19,259 bases of DNA, taken from the NCBI GenBank assembly GCA_038209965.1, contig JBBQXF010000094.1, positions 1-19,259 of the forward strand, in the 5' to 3' direction. Position numbers and translations under genes: made by a program. Origin of the DNA: JALONO01 sp038209965. Lineage in GTDB: Bacteria; Bacteroidota; Bacteroidia; Cytophagales; Thermoflexibacteraceae. Under the pieces are notes generated by a model, which saw only the letters and a list, made by a program, of their open reading frames with translations, was not told the origin of the DNA and did no database searches. This document shows positions 1 to 5,968 of the stretch, one piece after another (within the stretch, counting starts at the first letter, position 1; the number at the start of each line of letters is the position of its first letter).

Positions 1-1
1 G

Positions 2-265
2 GTGGCGGGCCAAATGCTCAAGGCGGGCAAATACAGCCTCTGGACGATTCCTGACCAAGCTGAATGGACCATTATTTTCAACGGTCAGACTGGCCAATGG
101 GGCACCCAACATGACGATGCCCAAGACCTGCTAAAGGTTAAAGTGCCGGCGGGAGCTTTGGCAACCGACCAAGAAACATTCAATGTCAATTTGACCAGCA
201 CGGGTGAAGGTGCAGAAATGACCTTGGCTTGGGATGTGGTGCAAGTAAAAGTACCGATCGAATAA
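2..265 (+). CDS. DUF2911 family protein, C-terminal part
   Basis: This is the last 87 or so residues of a gene that enters from the left edge of the window; the reading frame is open at the boundary, so the true start is not visible. The segment with LKAGKYSLWTIPDQAEWT followed by a beta-rich stretch (IIFN, then WG, then LKVKVPAG) is the typical signature of DUF2911, a family of small exported proteins common in Bacteroidota. The function of the family is not established; members usually carry a signal peptide, which here would lie outside the window. The stop codon is followed by a duplicated AATTGGG stretch and, about 120 bases on, by a rho-independent terminator. The family assignment is from recalled sequence pattern and is fairly secure; the molecular role is unknown. 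Confidence 0.75.
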   Translation: MAGQMLKAGKYSLWTIPDQAEWTIIFNGQTGQWGTQHDDAQDLLKVKVPAGALATDQETFNVNLTSTGEGAEMTLAWDVVQVKVPIE

Positions 266-387
266 TTGGGAATTGGGAATTTAACTTATTGAAAATTAAT
301 GTTTCAGGTGTAAGAGTGTGAAGTAATTTTTGTCAATTACTCAGTGGTGAAACCCGAGGTTTTTAACTATGAGATTTGTTTTTCACC

Positions 388-426
388 AAAAAAGCTGCAT
401 CCACTAACACTGGGTGCGGTTTTTTT
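388..426. terminator. Bidirectional rho-independent terminator between DUF2911 gene and rnpB
   Basis: A 9-bp stem (395-403 with 411-419, two G-T pairs in the plus-strand reading) with a 7-base loop is followed by seven T on the plus strand (420-426) and preceded by six A (388-393), which give a U-tract on the minus-strand transcript. It lies between two convergent genes, so it can end both the DUF2911 mRNA and the rnpB transcript. Confidence 0.75.
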
Positions 427-482
427 AAAAAATTTCTAGGTTTGAAGCCCCGCCGTAGTTGATGGTGGGAGTAAAAAAGTAG

Positions 483-897
483 AAAAACAAGCCTGTAAGC
501 CGGGTTCTGTCCCCCTTTGCAGGATCCCCTATCATTTATCTGGGCGAACCGTCGCCGGTACGCTCTAACGACCTACCCGCTGGCCCCGGACGGGCAGTCC
601 TTCGCCGACAATGGTTGCCCACTGCCGAACGGCCAGCTTATTTGGTCTTTCAACCCCTAAGGTTTGCCCAGCTACTCCCGTTGCCGAGCGCACTGGTGGG
701 CTCTTACCCCACCTTTTCACCCTTACCCTTGCGGGCGGTCATTTTCTGTGGCCCTGTCTGTCCACCACCCCTCGCGAAGTGGCTGCCTTCCCGTTAGGAA
801 GTAGAGCGCCCTGTGTTGCCCGGACTTTCCTCCCCTTGGTGCGGTTCCCGGCTTGCGGCCGGGCTACGCCCAAAGAGCGATAGGGCAGCTTGTTTTT
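483..897 (-). ncRNA. rnpB: RNase P RNA
   Basis: This is the catalytic RNA of ribonuclease P, which removes 5' leaders from tRNA precursors together with the RnpA protein. Read on the minus strand it shows the conserved 5' P4 region AGGAAAGTCCGGGC (818-831), the conserved GGTAAGAGCCCACC element (around 695-708) and the 3' element ending ACAGAACCCGGCTTACAGGC (491-510). The ends were set from helix P1: AAAAACAAGC at the 5' end (897-888) pairs with GCTTGTTTTT at the 3' end (492-483), giving about 415 nt, within the usual size for bacterial A-type RNAs. A TACCTTTG promoter box ends seven bases upstream of the inferred 5' end, which agrees independently with this boundary. Short open frames that overlap the gene on both strands are not real. 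Confidence 0.95.
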
Positions 898-903
898 CTG
901 GTT

Positions 904-937
904 CAAAGGTATGCTGTTTTGCGCTATTTTTGCCCAA
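904..937 (-). promoter_or_regulatory. Promoter of rnpB
   Basis: On the minus strand TACCTTTG (911-904) matches the Bacteroidota -7 box TAnnTTTG exactly. A TTG (937-935) lies 23 bases upstream as a possible -33 element, slightly farther than ideal. Predicted transcription start is near 897, the first base of helix P1. Confidence 0.65.
925..932 (+). promoter_or_regulatory. Possible promoter of tadA (-7 box)
   Basis: TATTTTTG matches TAnnTTTG exactly on the plus strand. A start of transcription 6-7 bases on would fall at or just after the ATG at 937, so the mRNA would be leaderless or translation would begin at the in-frame ATG at 970. No clear -33 TTG at the right distance (TTC at 902-904 is the nearest). 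The match may be chance. Confidence 0.35.
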
Positions 938-1401
938 TGTTGGATCCATTTCTTGATCACCTGCCCTTCATGCGCGAGGCTTATCGGCTGGCCCAGATCG
1001 CCGCAGGCCACGGCGAAGTGCCCGTGGGGGCGGTAGTGGTGCTGGAGGGGCGCATCATTGGGCGGGGCCATAACCAGACCATCGCCCTCAACGATGCCAC
1101 CGCCCACGCCGAAATGCTGGCCATTACGGCTGCCGCCAACCAGTTGGGCAGCCGTTATTTGGCCGAGTGTACGCTTTATGTCACGCTCGAGCCGTGCGTC
1201 ATGTGCGCCGGGGCCTGCTTCTGGGCCATGTTCGGGCGGGTGGTTTATGGGGCCAGCGATGCCAAAAACGGGGTTTCACGCTTGGGCGAAGCGGCGGGCC
1301 GGGCGGCATTCCACCCTAAGACTGAGTTGGTGCGGGGCGTGATGGAGGCCGAATGCCGGGAATTGCTCGCGAGTTTCTTTAAAAAATTGCGAAAAAAGTA
1401 A
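937..1401 (+). CDS. tadA: tRNA-specific adenosine deaminase
   Basis: TadA deaminates adenosine 34 of the tRNA-Arg(ACG) anticodon to inosine, so that one tRNA can read three arginine codons. The 154-residue product has the zinc cytidine/deoxycytidylate deaminase fold signature: HAE (residues 57-59) carrying a zinc ligand and the proton-shuttle glutamate, and PCVMC (86-90) with the two cysteine ligands. The N-terminal GEVPVGAVVV strand is also typical, and length matches the family. The ATG at 937 was chosen because it gives the usual few residues before the first helix (FMREA); a longer frame from a TTG at 853 would run through rnpB and its promoter, and an in-frame ATG at 970 is possible if the upstream box is used. 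It is divergent from rnpB with only 39 bases between them, and 79 bases precede sodA. Confidence 0.92.
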   Translation: MLDPFLDHLPFMREAYRLAQIAAGHGEVPVGAVVVLEGRIIGRGHNQTIALNDATAHAEMLAITAAANQLGSRYLAECTLYVTLEPCVMCAGACFWAMFGRVVYGASDAKNGVSRLGEAAGRAAFHPKTELVRGVMEAECRELLASFFKKLRKK

Positions 1402-1480
1402 CAATTCTCGCCCAAGATGGTTCTAAAAGGAAAGGTGCGTTACGTCTAATAGATTTACCAAAAACAAACCACTCATCAAA

Positions 1481-2086
1481 ATGGCATTTGAACTTCCCAA
1501 ACTCGCTTACGAGTTGAATGCGCTGGAGCCGCACATTGACGCAATGACCATGGAAATCCACCATGGCCGTCACCACCAGGCTTATGTGACCAACCTGAAC
1601 AACGCAGTAAACGGCACTCCGATGGAAGGGGCGAGCCTTGAATCGCTCATAGCCGAGATCAGCAAACACCCAGCCCCTGTGCGCAACAACGGCGGCGGCC
1701 ACTGGAACCACACCTTTTTCTGGTCCATCATGGCCCCAAATGCCGGCGGTGAACCAACTGGCGAACTGGGCACGGCCATTGCCGCCAAATTTGGCTCTTT
1801 TGCCGCCTTCCGCGACGAGTTCAAGAAAGCCGGCATTGGCCGCTTCGGTTCTGGCTGGGCCTGGCTGTTGGTCAGTGGCGGCGAACTAAAAATCTCTTCC
1901 ACCCCCAACCAAGACAATCCACTCATGGATCTGGCCGAAGTGAAGGGTACTCCCGTATTGGGCCTTGATGTATGGGAACACGCCTACTACCTCAAATACC
2001 AAAACAAGCGCCCCGACTACGTCGACGCTTGGTGGAATGCGGTAAACTGGGCCAAAGCAGATCAGTTGTACGCTGCTGCCAAGTAG
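1481..2086 (+). CDS. sodA: Superoxide dismutase, Mn-type (Fe/Mn family)
   Basis: The enzyme dismutes superoxide to oxygen and hydrogen peroxide in the cytoplasm. The 201-residue sequence has all four metal ligands: H27, H77, D163 and H167 (in DVWEHAYY). The GGGHWNH segment before the second ligand and Q144 in TPNQDNPL are the pattern of manganese enzymes; iron enzymes usually place the active-site glutamine in the earlier segment. Metal choice cannot be settled from sequence, and cambialistic use is possible. No signal peptide is present. The start at 1481 gives the standard N-terminal MAFELPKLAYELNALEPHID. A strong terminator follows immediately, and the gap to tadA is short, so it may share a transcript with tadA or use its own promoter; a near-consensus TAGATTTA lies just upstream but lacks a -33 partner. 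Confidence 0.95.
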   Translation: MAFELPKLAYELNALEPHIDAMTMEIHHGRHHQAYVTNLNNAVNGTPMEGASLESLIAEISKHPAPVRNNGGGHWNHTFFWSIMAPNAGGEPTGELGTAIAAKFGSFAAFRDEFKKAGIGRFGSGWAWLLVSGGELKISSTPNQDNPLMDLAEVKGTPVLGLDVWEHAYYLKYQNKRPDYVDAWWNAVNWAKADQLYAAAK

Positions 2087-2108
2087 TCCGTAAAATTGAC
2101 CCCACTTG

Positions 2109-2145
2109 AAACGCCGCTGGTTGGTCGACCGGCGGCGTTTTTGCT
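2109..2145 (+). terminator. Rho-independent terminator after sodA
   Basis: A 13-bp stem (2109-2121 with 2128-2140, one G-T pair) closes a 6-base loop and runs straight into a T-tract (TTTTT then GCTT). It starts 22 bases after the sodA stop codon. Confidence 0.88.
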
Positions 2146-2400
2146 TGGGTACTGCGCTCAATTCACCCAGAGCAAGTCTTGGAATCATCACCAACTAATT
2201 GCCCATTGGTTGGCGGGAAAACGAACTGGCATTATCATTTGAAAAATAAACCCCAATTTTAATTATTTGCCAAAACCAAAGGGTGAAATTTTCTCTTGGT
2301 CAAAGAATATATCAAAAATTGAATTCCGCTGCGCAAAAGAAGCCGTGGTTACATCGCAAAAACCACTATTTTCGCCCGTCAGGCCAAACCTACGTTCAAA
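2146..2400. other. Spacer before the amidase gene
   Basis: Together with the terminator this makes a 314-base stretch without a gene between sodA and the amidase. It is AT-rich in its centre. I see no RNA gene or repeat here; the only candidate signal is a -7-like box at 2367-2374. Confidence 0.5.
2367..2374 (+). promoter_or_regulatory. Possible -7 box of the amidase gene
   Basis: TATTTTCG differs from TAnnTTTG at one position. It would start transcription near 2380 and leave a leader of about 20 bases before the ATG at 2401. No clear -33 element was found, so this is tentative. Confidence 0.3.
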
Positions 2401-3765
2401 ATGATCGACGGACTACCCCGCCCCTACCCCACCCATTTTGGGCAACCACGCTTTCGTTTTAGTTGTTGGCTTGTTGTCAATTTTCTGCCCATCTTTTGCT
2501 TTACCCTCGCCGCCCAGACTACCGAAGACTTGCCGGCCAAATACCACCGCATTGCCAACAACTACTTGGTGCGGGCCAAAGAACTGCAACATCATTACCG
2601 CATTGATCAACGGGGCATTGCGATGTACGCCTCCTTGGCCGACAAAAAAAGGGACCAGCCCGAATGTTTGGTCTATTGGGATGAATTGAAGGGCTTTGGC
2701 AATATGCTGCTGAACAGTGAGCGGGCTGCCGCCATGCAATACTACCTTGATAAGGGTGCGAAAAAATTTACCAAGCTGGAGCGTACCGAACTGGCCGCGA
2801 GCGGGCGAGAGCGGTTCCGCCCGAGCAAGAAAATCAGTCCCAACAGTTTGAGTGGTTATCGGATTGCCATTGATCCCGGCCACATAGCCGGCGATATAGA
2901 AATGGCCAAGATCGAGCAGCGTTTTGTCATTTTGGATCTAATCGATGGCACCCAGATTTCATTTTGCGAGGGCGACCTCAACCTCACCACGGCCACCTTG
3001 CTCAAAGAACGGCTAGAAAAGCTCGGGGCCGATGTGCTGCTCACCCGGCCCAAGGCCAATACCGGGGCGATTGGCAAAAAATTTGCCCAATGGAGAAAGG
3101 AAAACTTACCGGGGATATTGGCCAAGGCAGTGGCCAGCAAGCGAATTTCGGCCGCTCACCGAAAACACCTGCTCACCAAAGCCCCGGCGGCCCAGATCTA
3201 CGACGATTATTTTTTGCCCGAAGACCTAAAAATCCGGGCCAGTATCATCAATGCCTACCAGCCCGATCTGACCGTGATCATCCATTACAACGGCTCGCCG
3301 TTCCCGCGCCGCCCGTGGAACAAGCCGGTGCAGGAAAATTACAACATGGTATTTATGCCGGGGGCTTTTTTGGCCCGGGAGTTGGGTTCGTCCGAGGCCC
3401 GCTTTGATTTCTTGCGGATGTTGGTATTGGACAATTTGGACAAATCGGCCAAGTTTTCCAAACACGTGCTCGATGCTTTTACGACAACCTTGAAAGTAGC
3501 GCCCATTCCAGCCAAAAACAAGATTTTTTACTTACAGTACAATAGTATTTTTGTCAATACGGGTGTGTATGCCCGCAACTTGGGCCTCACCCGGTTGGTC
3601 AACAGTCCACTTTGCTACGGGGAAAGCCTCTACCAAGACAATGAAAAGGAGGCCCGCCAACTCAACCTCAACCAAGGGAACAAAAAACAGATCTCACCCC
3701 GCGTGCGCCAAGTGGCCGAAGCGTATTATGCCGCTGTGCTCCGTTATTTTGGCAAAAAGCCCTGA
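2401..3765 (+). CDS. Exported N-acetylmuramoyl-L-alanine amidase-like protein (Amidase_3 type)
   Basis: Proteins of this family are zinc hydrolases that cut the bond between N-acetylmuramic acid and the stem peptide, acting in the periplasm in cell separation or wall remodelling. The 454-residue product has a hydrophobic segment at about residues 21-37 ending in TLAAQ, a likely signal peptide with an unusually long N-terminal part. A region of about 100 residues with helical character (45-145) precedes the catalytic domain. That domain carries the expected ligands in order: H161 (IDPGHIAGD), E190 (EGDLNLTTATL), H295 (VIIHYNGS) and a late glutamate, E408 (CYGESLYQDN), that fits the catalytic position. 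The spacing from E190 to H295 is long for the family, which points to an insertion of about 50 residues between 218 and 285. The gene is convergent with the isomerase gene and probably monocistronic. Substrate is inferred from the family only. Confidence 0.75.
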   Translation: MIDGLPRPYPTHFGQPRFRFSCWLVVNFLPIFCFTLAAQTTEDLPAKYHRIANNYLVRAKELQHHYRIDQRGIAMYASLADKKRDQPECLVYWDELKGFGNMLLNSERAAAMQYYLDKGAKKFTKLERTELAASGRERFRPSKKISPNSLSGYRIAIDPGHIAGDIEMAKIEQRFVILDLIDGTQISFCEGDLNLTTATLLKERLEKLGADVLLTRPKANTGAIGKKFAQWRKENLPGILAKAVASKRISAAHRKHLLTKAPAAQIYDDYFLPEDLKIRASIINAYQPDLTVIIHYNGSPFPRRPWNKPVQENYNMVFMPGAFLARELGSSEARFDFLRMLVLDNLDKSAKFSKHVLDAFTTTLKVAPIPAKNKIFYLQYNSIFVNTGVYARNLGLTRLVNSPLCYGESLYQDNEKEARQLNLNQGNKKQISPRVRQVAEAYYAAVLRYFGKKP

Positions 3766-3807
3766 GCATGACTGAATTGCATCTTAAATTCAAAAAATAG
3801 CTAGCTG

Positions 3808-4719
3808 CTACGATTGGTTGATTTTGTCCATCCCTTCGCTGATTTTGCGCAACCGATCGGCATTGCCACCGGGCACTTCGGCCGATCCCCAGCCGTCGGT
3901 ATAACCAATCTCGGCCAACGCTTGCATCACGCGGGGCCAATTGCAATCGCCCTCGGTAAGTTCGGCCTCAAACCCCTTCCAAATCCCTTTGTCTTCGGCC
4001 AATTTGCGGCTATACTCTTTGATGTCCACTTTTAAGATCCGTTTGCCCAATATTTTGATCCAGTGATCGGGGAAGCCATAGCGGACAATGTTGCCCACAT
4101 CAAAATACCAACCGATCATTTCGTGCTTGAATTCATCAATGTAACGGGCGGCCTCCAGTGGGCTGAGCAAAAAATTGTTCCAGACATTTTCAATGGCAAT
4201 TTTTACTCCGGTTTTTTTGGCCAACGGCAATAATTTTTTAATCTCCGCCTGTGAGCGGGTATAGGCTTCGGCGTAGGACACCTCGGCATTGACCACCGCT
4301 GGCACTAGTAGCACGGTGGTGCCGCCATAGGCCCGGCAGTCTTCCAGGGCGGTTTGCATTGCGGCAGCGCACTTGGCCCGCACGGCAGCATCAGGGCTGG
4401 AAAAGGGTGATTTCCAGTGCTCCGAACACACCACTCCCGGGATCAGGAGTCCAGTTTGGGCTTTGGCCGCCAGTACTTCTTGGCGATCCAGTGGGCTGGG
4501 ACTGTCCAGTTCCACCCCGTCATAACCCAATTCTTTGAGCAGTTTAAATTTTTCCAACAAGGGCATTGCACCTTCCACCATCCCGATTTTGAGGCTCTTC
4601 TTAAATTTGGCTTTGCCAGTGGGCAACTTCGGGCCAGCTTGGCCAAAAATCGGGGGAGTGGGCAGGGTGCTGGCAGCAATGGCACCCAAACTGAGCTTGA
4701 TAAAATCTTGGCGGTTCAT
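3808..4719 (-). CDS. Sugar phosphate isomerase/epimerase-like TIM barrel protein, probably exported
   Basis: The 303-residue product belongs to the xylose-isomerase-like (AP endonuclease 2) TIM-barrel superfamily, the group that includes hydroxypyruvate isomerase-like and sugar epimerase proteins. Likely metal-site residues are E177 (KIAIENVWN), D207 (WYFDVGN), D232 (KVDIKEYS) and E281 (GSAEVPGG). The N-terminus MNRQDFIKLSLGAIAAS resembles the Tat signal motif common in Bacteroidota members (NRRDFIK), but the second arginine is glutamine, followed by a hydrophobic stretch and a Gly/Ala region. The true substrate cannot be told from sequence. It is the last gene of a minus-strand run with the small protein at 4755-5063 just 35 bases upstream. 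Proteins of this family often work with Gfo/Idh/MocA oxidoreductases; one lies at 13248 but is far away and on the other strand. Only a 4-bp hairpin before six T follows the gene. Confidence 0.78.
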   Translation of the reverse strand: MNRQDFIKLSLGAIAASTLPTPPIFGQAGPKLPTGKAKFKKSLKIGMVEGAMPLLEKFKLLKELGYDGVELDSPSPLDRQEVLAAKAQTGLLIPGVVCSEHWKSPFSSPDAAVRAKCAAAMQTALEDCRAYGGTTVLLVPAVVNAEVSYAEAYTRSQAEIKKLLPLAKKTGVKIAIENVWNNFLLSPLEAARYIDEFKHEMIGWYFDVGNIVRYGFPDHWIKILGKRILKVDIKEYSRKLAEDKGIWKGFEAELTEGDCNWPRVMQALAEIGYTDGWGSAEVPGGNADRLRKISEGMDKINQS

Positions 4720-4754
4720 GGACAGGTTGCGGAATAATGGACAACGCGGGAAAG

Positions 4755-5063
4755 TTAACCCAAATTTGGCGAATTTTCTTCTGGTGCTGCCCGATAGCGC
4801 AGCCGCCAGTACCGCTTTTGCTTGAGCTTGTCCATGACCAGCGCGGCCAAGTTGTCGGCCACTGTGCCGGGGCCGTTCCCTTCCAGCGCGACCCGAAAAG
4901 CATCTTCCCGCACATCGATCCGGTAGATAATGCTGAGCAACTTGGCAAAATCATGTTGGATCAAATGGGCGATGGCCTCCGAAAGCGCGGCAAAGAAAAC
5001 CGCTTCGTCGGTGGAGGTCGCCAGATCCAGGTATTGGTCGGCCAGTTGATCCAGTTCGCTCAT
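4755..5063 (-). CDS. Small conserved protein of unknown function
   Basis: The product has 102 residues, no signal peptide and no membrane segment. It looks helical throughout, with the stretch FAKLLSIIYRIDVREDAFR (about residues 39-57) followed by a second helix VADNLAALVMDKLKQK (68-83). I recall similar short proteins with a YRIDV core in many Bacteroidota genomes, none with an assigned function. The start codon overlaps the stop of the Nudix gene in the arrangement ATGA, so translation is probably coupled to it. Codon use is like the neighbours, and the coupling supports it being a real gene. I do not recognise an enzymatic motif. Confidence 0.72.
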   Translation of the reverse strand: MSELDQLADQYLDLATSTDEAVFFAALSEAIAHLIQHDFAKLLSIIYRIDVREDAFRVALEGNGPGTVADNLAALVMDKLKQKRYWRLRYRAAPEENSPNLG

Positions 5064-5545
5064 GGGTGGAAGGTGAAAAAACCCCGCAACTGTTGTAATT
5101 CACTTAGCGATTGACAGTGGGCGAATAGGCCATGCAAATGGGCGGGAACTTCCTGCCTGATTTGGGCAAAAGGGACAAAAGCCACTTGGTCAATCTGTTG
5201 CACGGCCACTTCGGGATCATGGCCAATGATGAGCTGGCCACCCACCACTTCCACCGCGAAGAAAAACTCTACCGCATGGAACGGGGGGGCCACATACTCG
5301 CCCGTGAACAGCAATGGCCCAACGGTGATGAGCAGTCCGGTTTCCTCCAAAAATTCTCGTTGGAGGGCGGCCGACATGGTTTCGCCAAAGTGGAGGCCCC
5401 CGCCGGGCGGCGTCCAGAAGTATTCACCCCGGCCCACGCCCCGCAGCCGAACCAACAAAACGGCTTCGCCTCGGGTACAAATGCCGCACACCCGCACCCG
5501 TAAGTGATCCGCGTAAGGGGAAATCATGGACTGGCCAGTTTGCAT
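5060..5545 (-). CDS. Nudix hydrolase
   Basis: Nudix enzymes hydrolyse nucleoside diphosphates linked to another moiety, such as oxidised nucleotides, nucleotide sugars or coenzymes. The 161-residue product has a complete Nudix box: G49, E55, then REFLEETGL at 63-71, fitting G-x5-E-x7-REUxEExGU, so the metal-binding loop-helix is intact. It is preceded by YFWTPPGGGLHFGE, typical of MutT-like and ADP-sugar pyrophosphatase-like members. The N-terminal strand VRVCGICTRGEAVLLVRL also fits. Two in-frame ATG codons are near the front (5545 and 5527); the first leaves only 8 bases after the membrane protein gene and is kept here. The 3' end overlaps the next gene by 4 bases. The substrate cannot be predicted. 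Confidence 0.88.
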   Translation of the reverse strand: MQTGQSMISPYADHLRVRVCGICTRGEAVLLVRLRGVGRGEYFWTPPGGGLHFGETMSAALQREFLEETGLLITVGPLLFTGEYVAPPFHAVEFFFAVEVVGGQLIIGHDPEVAVQQIDQVAFVPFAQIRQEVPAHLHGLFAHCQSLSELQQLRGFFTFHP

Positions 5546-5553
5546 GGGGCTTG

Positions 5554-5895
5554 TTACTTGCCGATAACCATATCGATCGCTGCGTTCACCAGCGACAGCA
5601 CTAGGCTAAAAACAATGGCAATCAACAAATCGCGCACCGCAAACCCAGCCAAAAAATAGTCGGCCAACAGTACCATCGCCCCGTTGAGCACGAGCGAAAA
5701 CAGGCCCAAGGTGATCACGGTAATGGGGAAGGCCAAAAAACCCAAGATTGGCCGCAGTACGGCATTGAGCACCGACAGCACTATCACCAGAATGATGGCA
5801 TCTTGGATGGATACCAATTCAACGCCCGGTAAGTACTTGGCCACCATGAAAATAGCCACGCCATTGAGGATTATTTTAATCACAAATTGCAACAT
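5554..5895 (-). CDS. Phage holin family 4 (PF04020-like) membrane protein
   Basis: The 113-residue product is almost entirely hydrophobic, with four predicted membrane helices at about residues 4-22, 29-47, 55-77 and 87-108. The pattern with VLNAVLRPILGFLAFPITVITLGLF is characteristic of the YvlD/'Mycobacterial 4 TMS phage holin' family. Despite the name, most members are chromosomal membrane proteins of unknown role and not lysis proteins; no phage genes are nearby. The gene starts 24 bases after the end of the terminator that follows topA and is followed after 8 bases by the Nudix gene, so these two are probably one transcript. I found no clear -7 box in the short gap, so expression may depend on readthrough from topA. 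Confidence 0.82.
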   Translation of the reverse strand: MLQFVIKIILNGVAIFMVAKYLPGVELVSIQDAIILVIVLSVLNAVLRPILGFLAFPITVITLGLFSLVLNGAMVLLADYFLAGFAVRDLLIAIVFSLVLSLVNAAIDMVIGK

Positions 5896-5918
5896 AGGGC
5901 GGAGATAAATGGTGAGTG

Positions 5919-5960
5919 AAAAAATTCCCGTTCGTTAAACCAAACGCTACCGAACGGGAA
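5919..5960 (-). terminator. Rho-independent terminator after topA
   Basis: On the minus strand TTCCCGTTCG (5960-5951) pairs perfectly with CGAACGGGAA (5934-5925) across a 16-base loop, followed by six T (5924-5919). It begins 8 bases after the topA stop and separates topA from the co-oriented downstream genes. Confidence 0.85.
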
Positions 5961-5968
5961 ACATTGCC

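Noticed and set aside
611..1107. Open frames on both strands across the rnpB region
   Set aside because: They overlap conserved RNase P RNA elements and its promoter and have no protein family features.
2438..2689. Frame starting MGNHAFVLVVGLLS, which looks like a signal peptide, overlapping the amidase gene start
   Set aside because: It is in a different frame from the amidase domain, continues as proline-rich nonsense, and the amidase frame has its own hydrophobic signal over the same T-rich bases.
3790..3807. Hairpin TAGC/GCTA followed by six T after the isomerase gene
   Set aside because: A 4-bp stem is too short to support a terminator call, though the T-tract makes weak termination possible.
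5554..5895. Reading the 'phage holin' family protein as evidence for a prophage
   Set aside because: This family is mostly chromosomal, and no phage structural, integrase or lysis genes are nearby.
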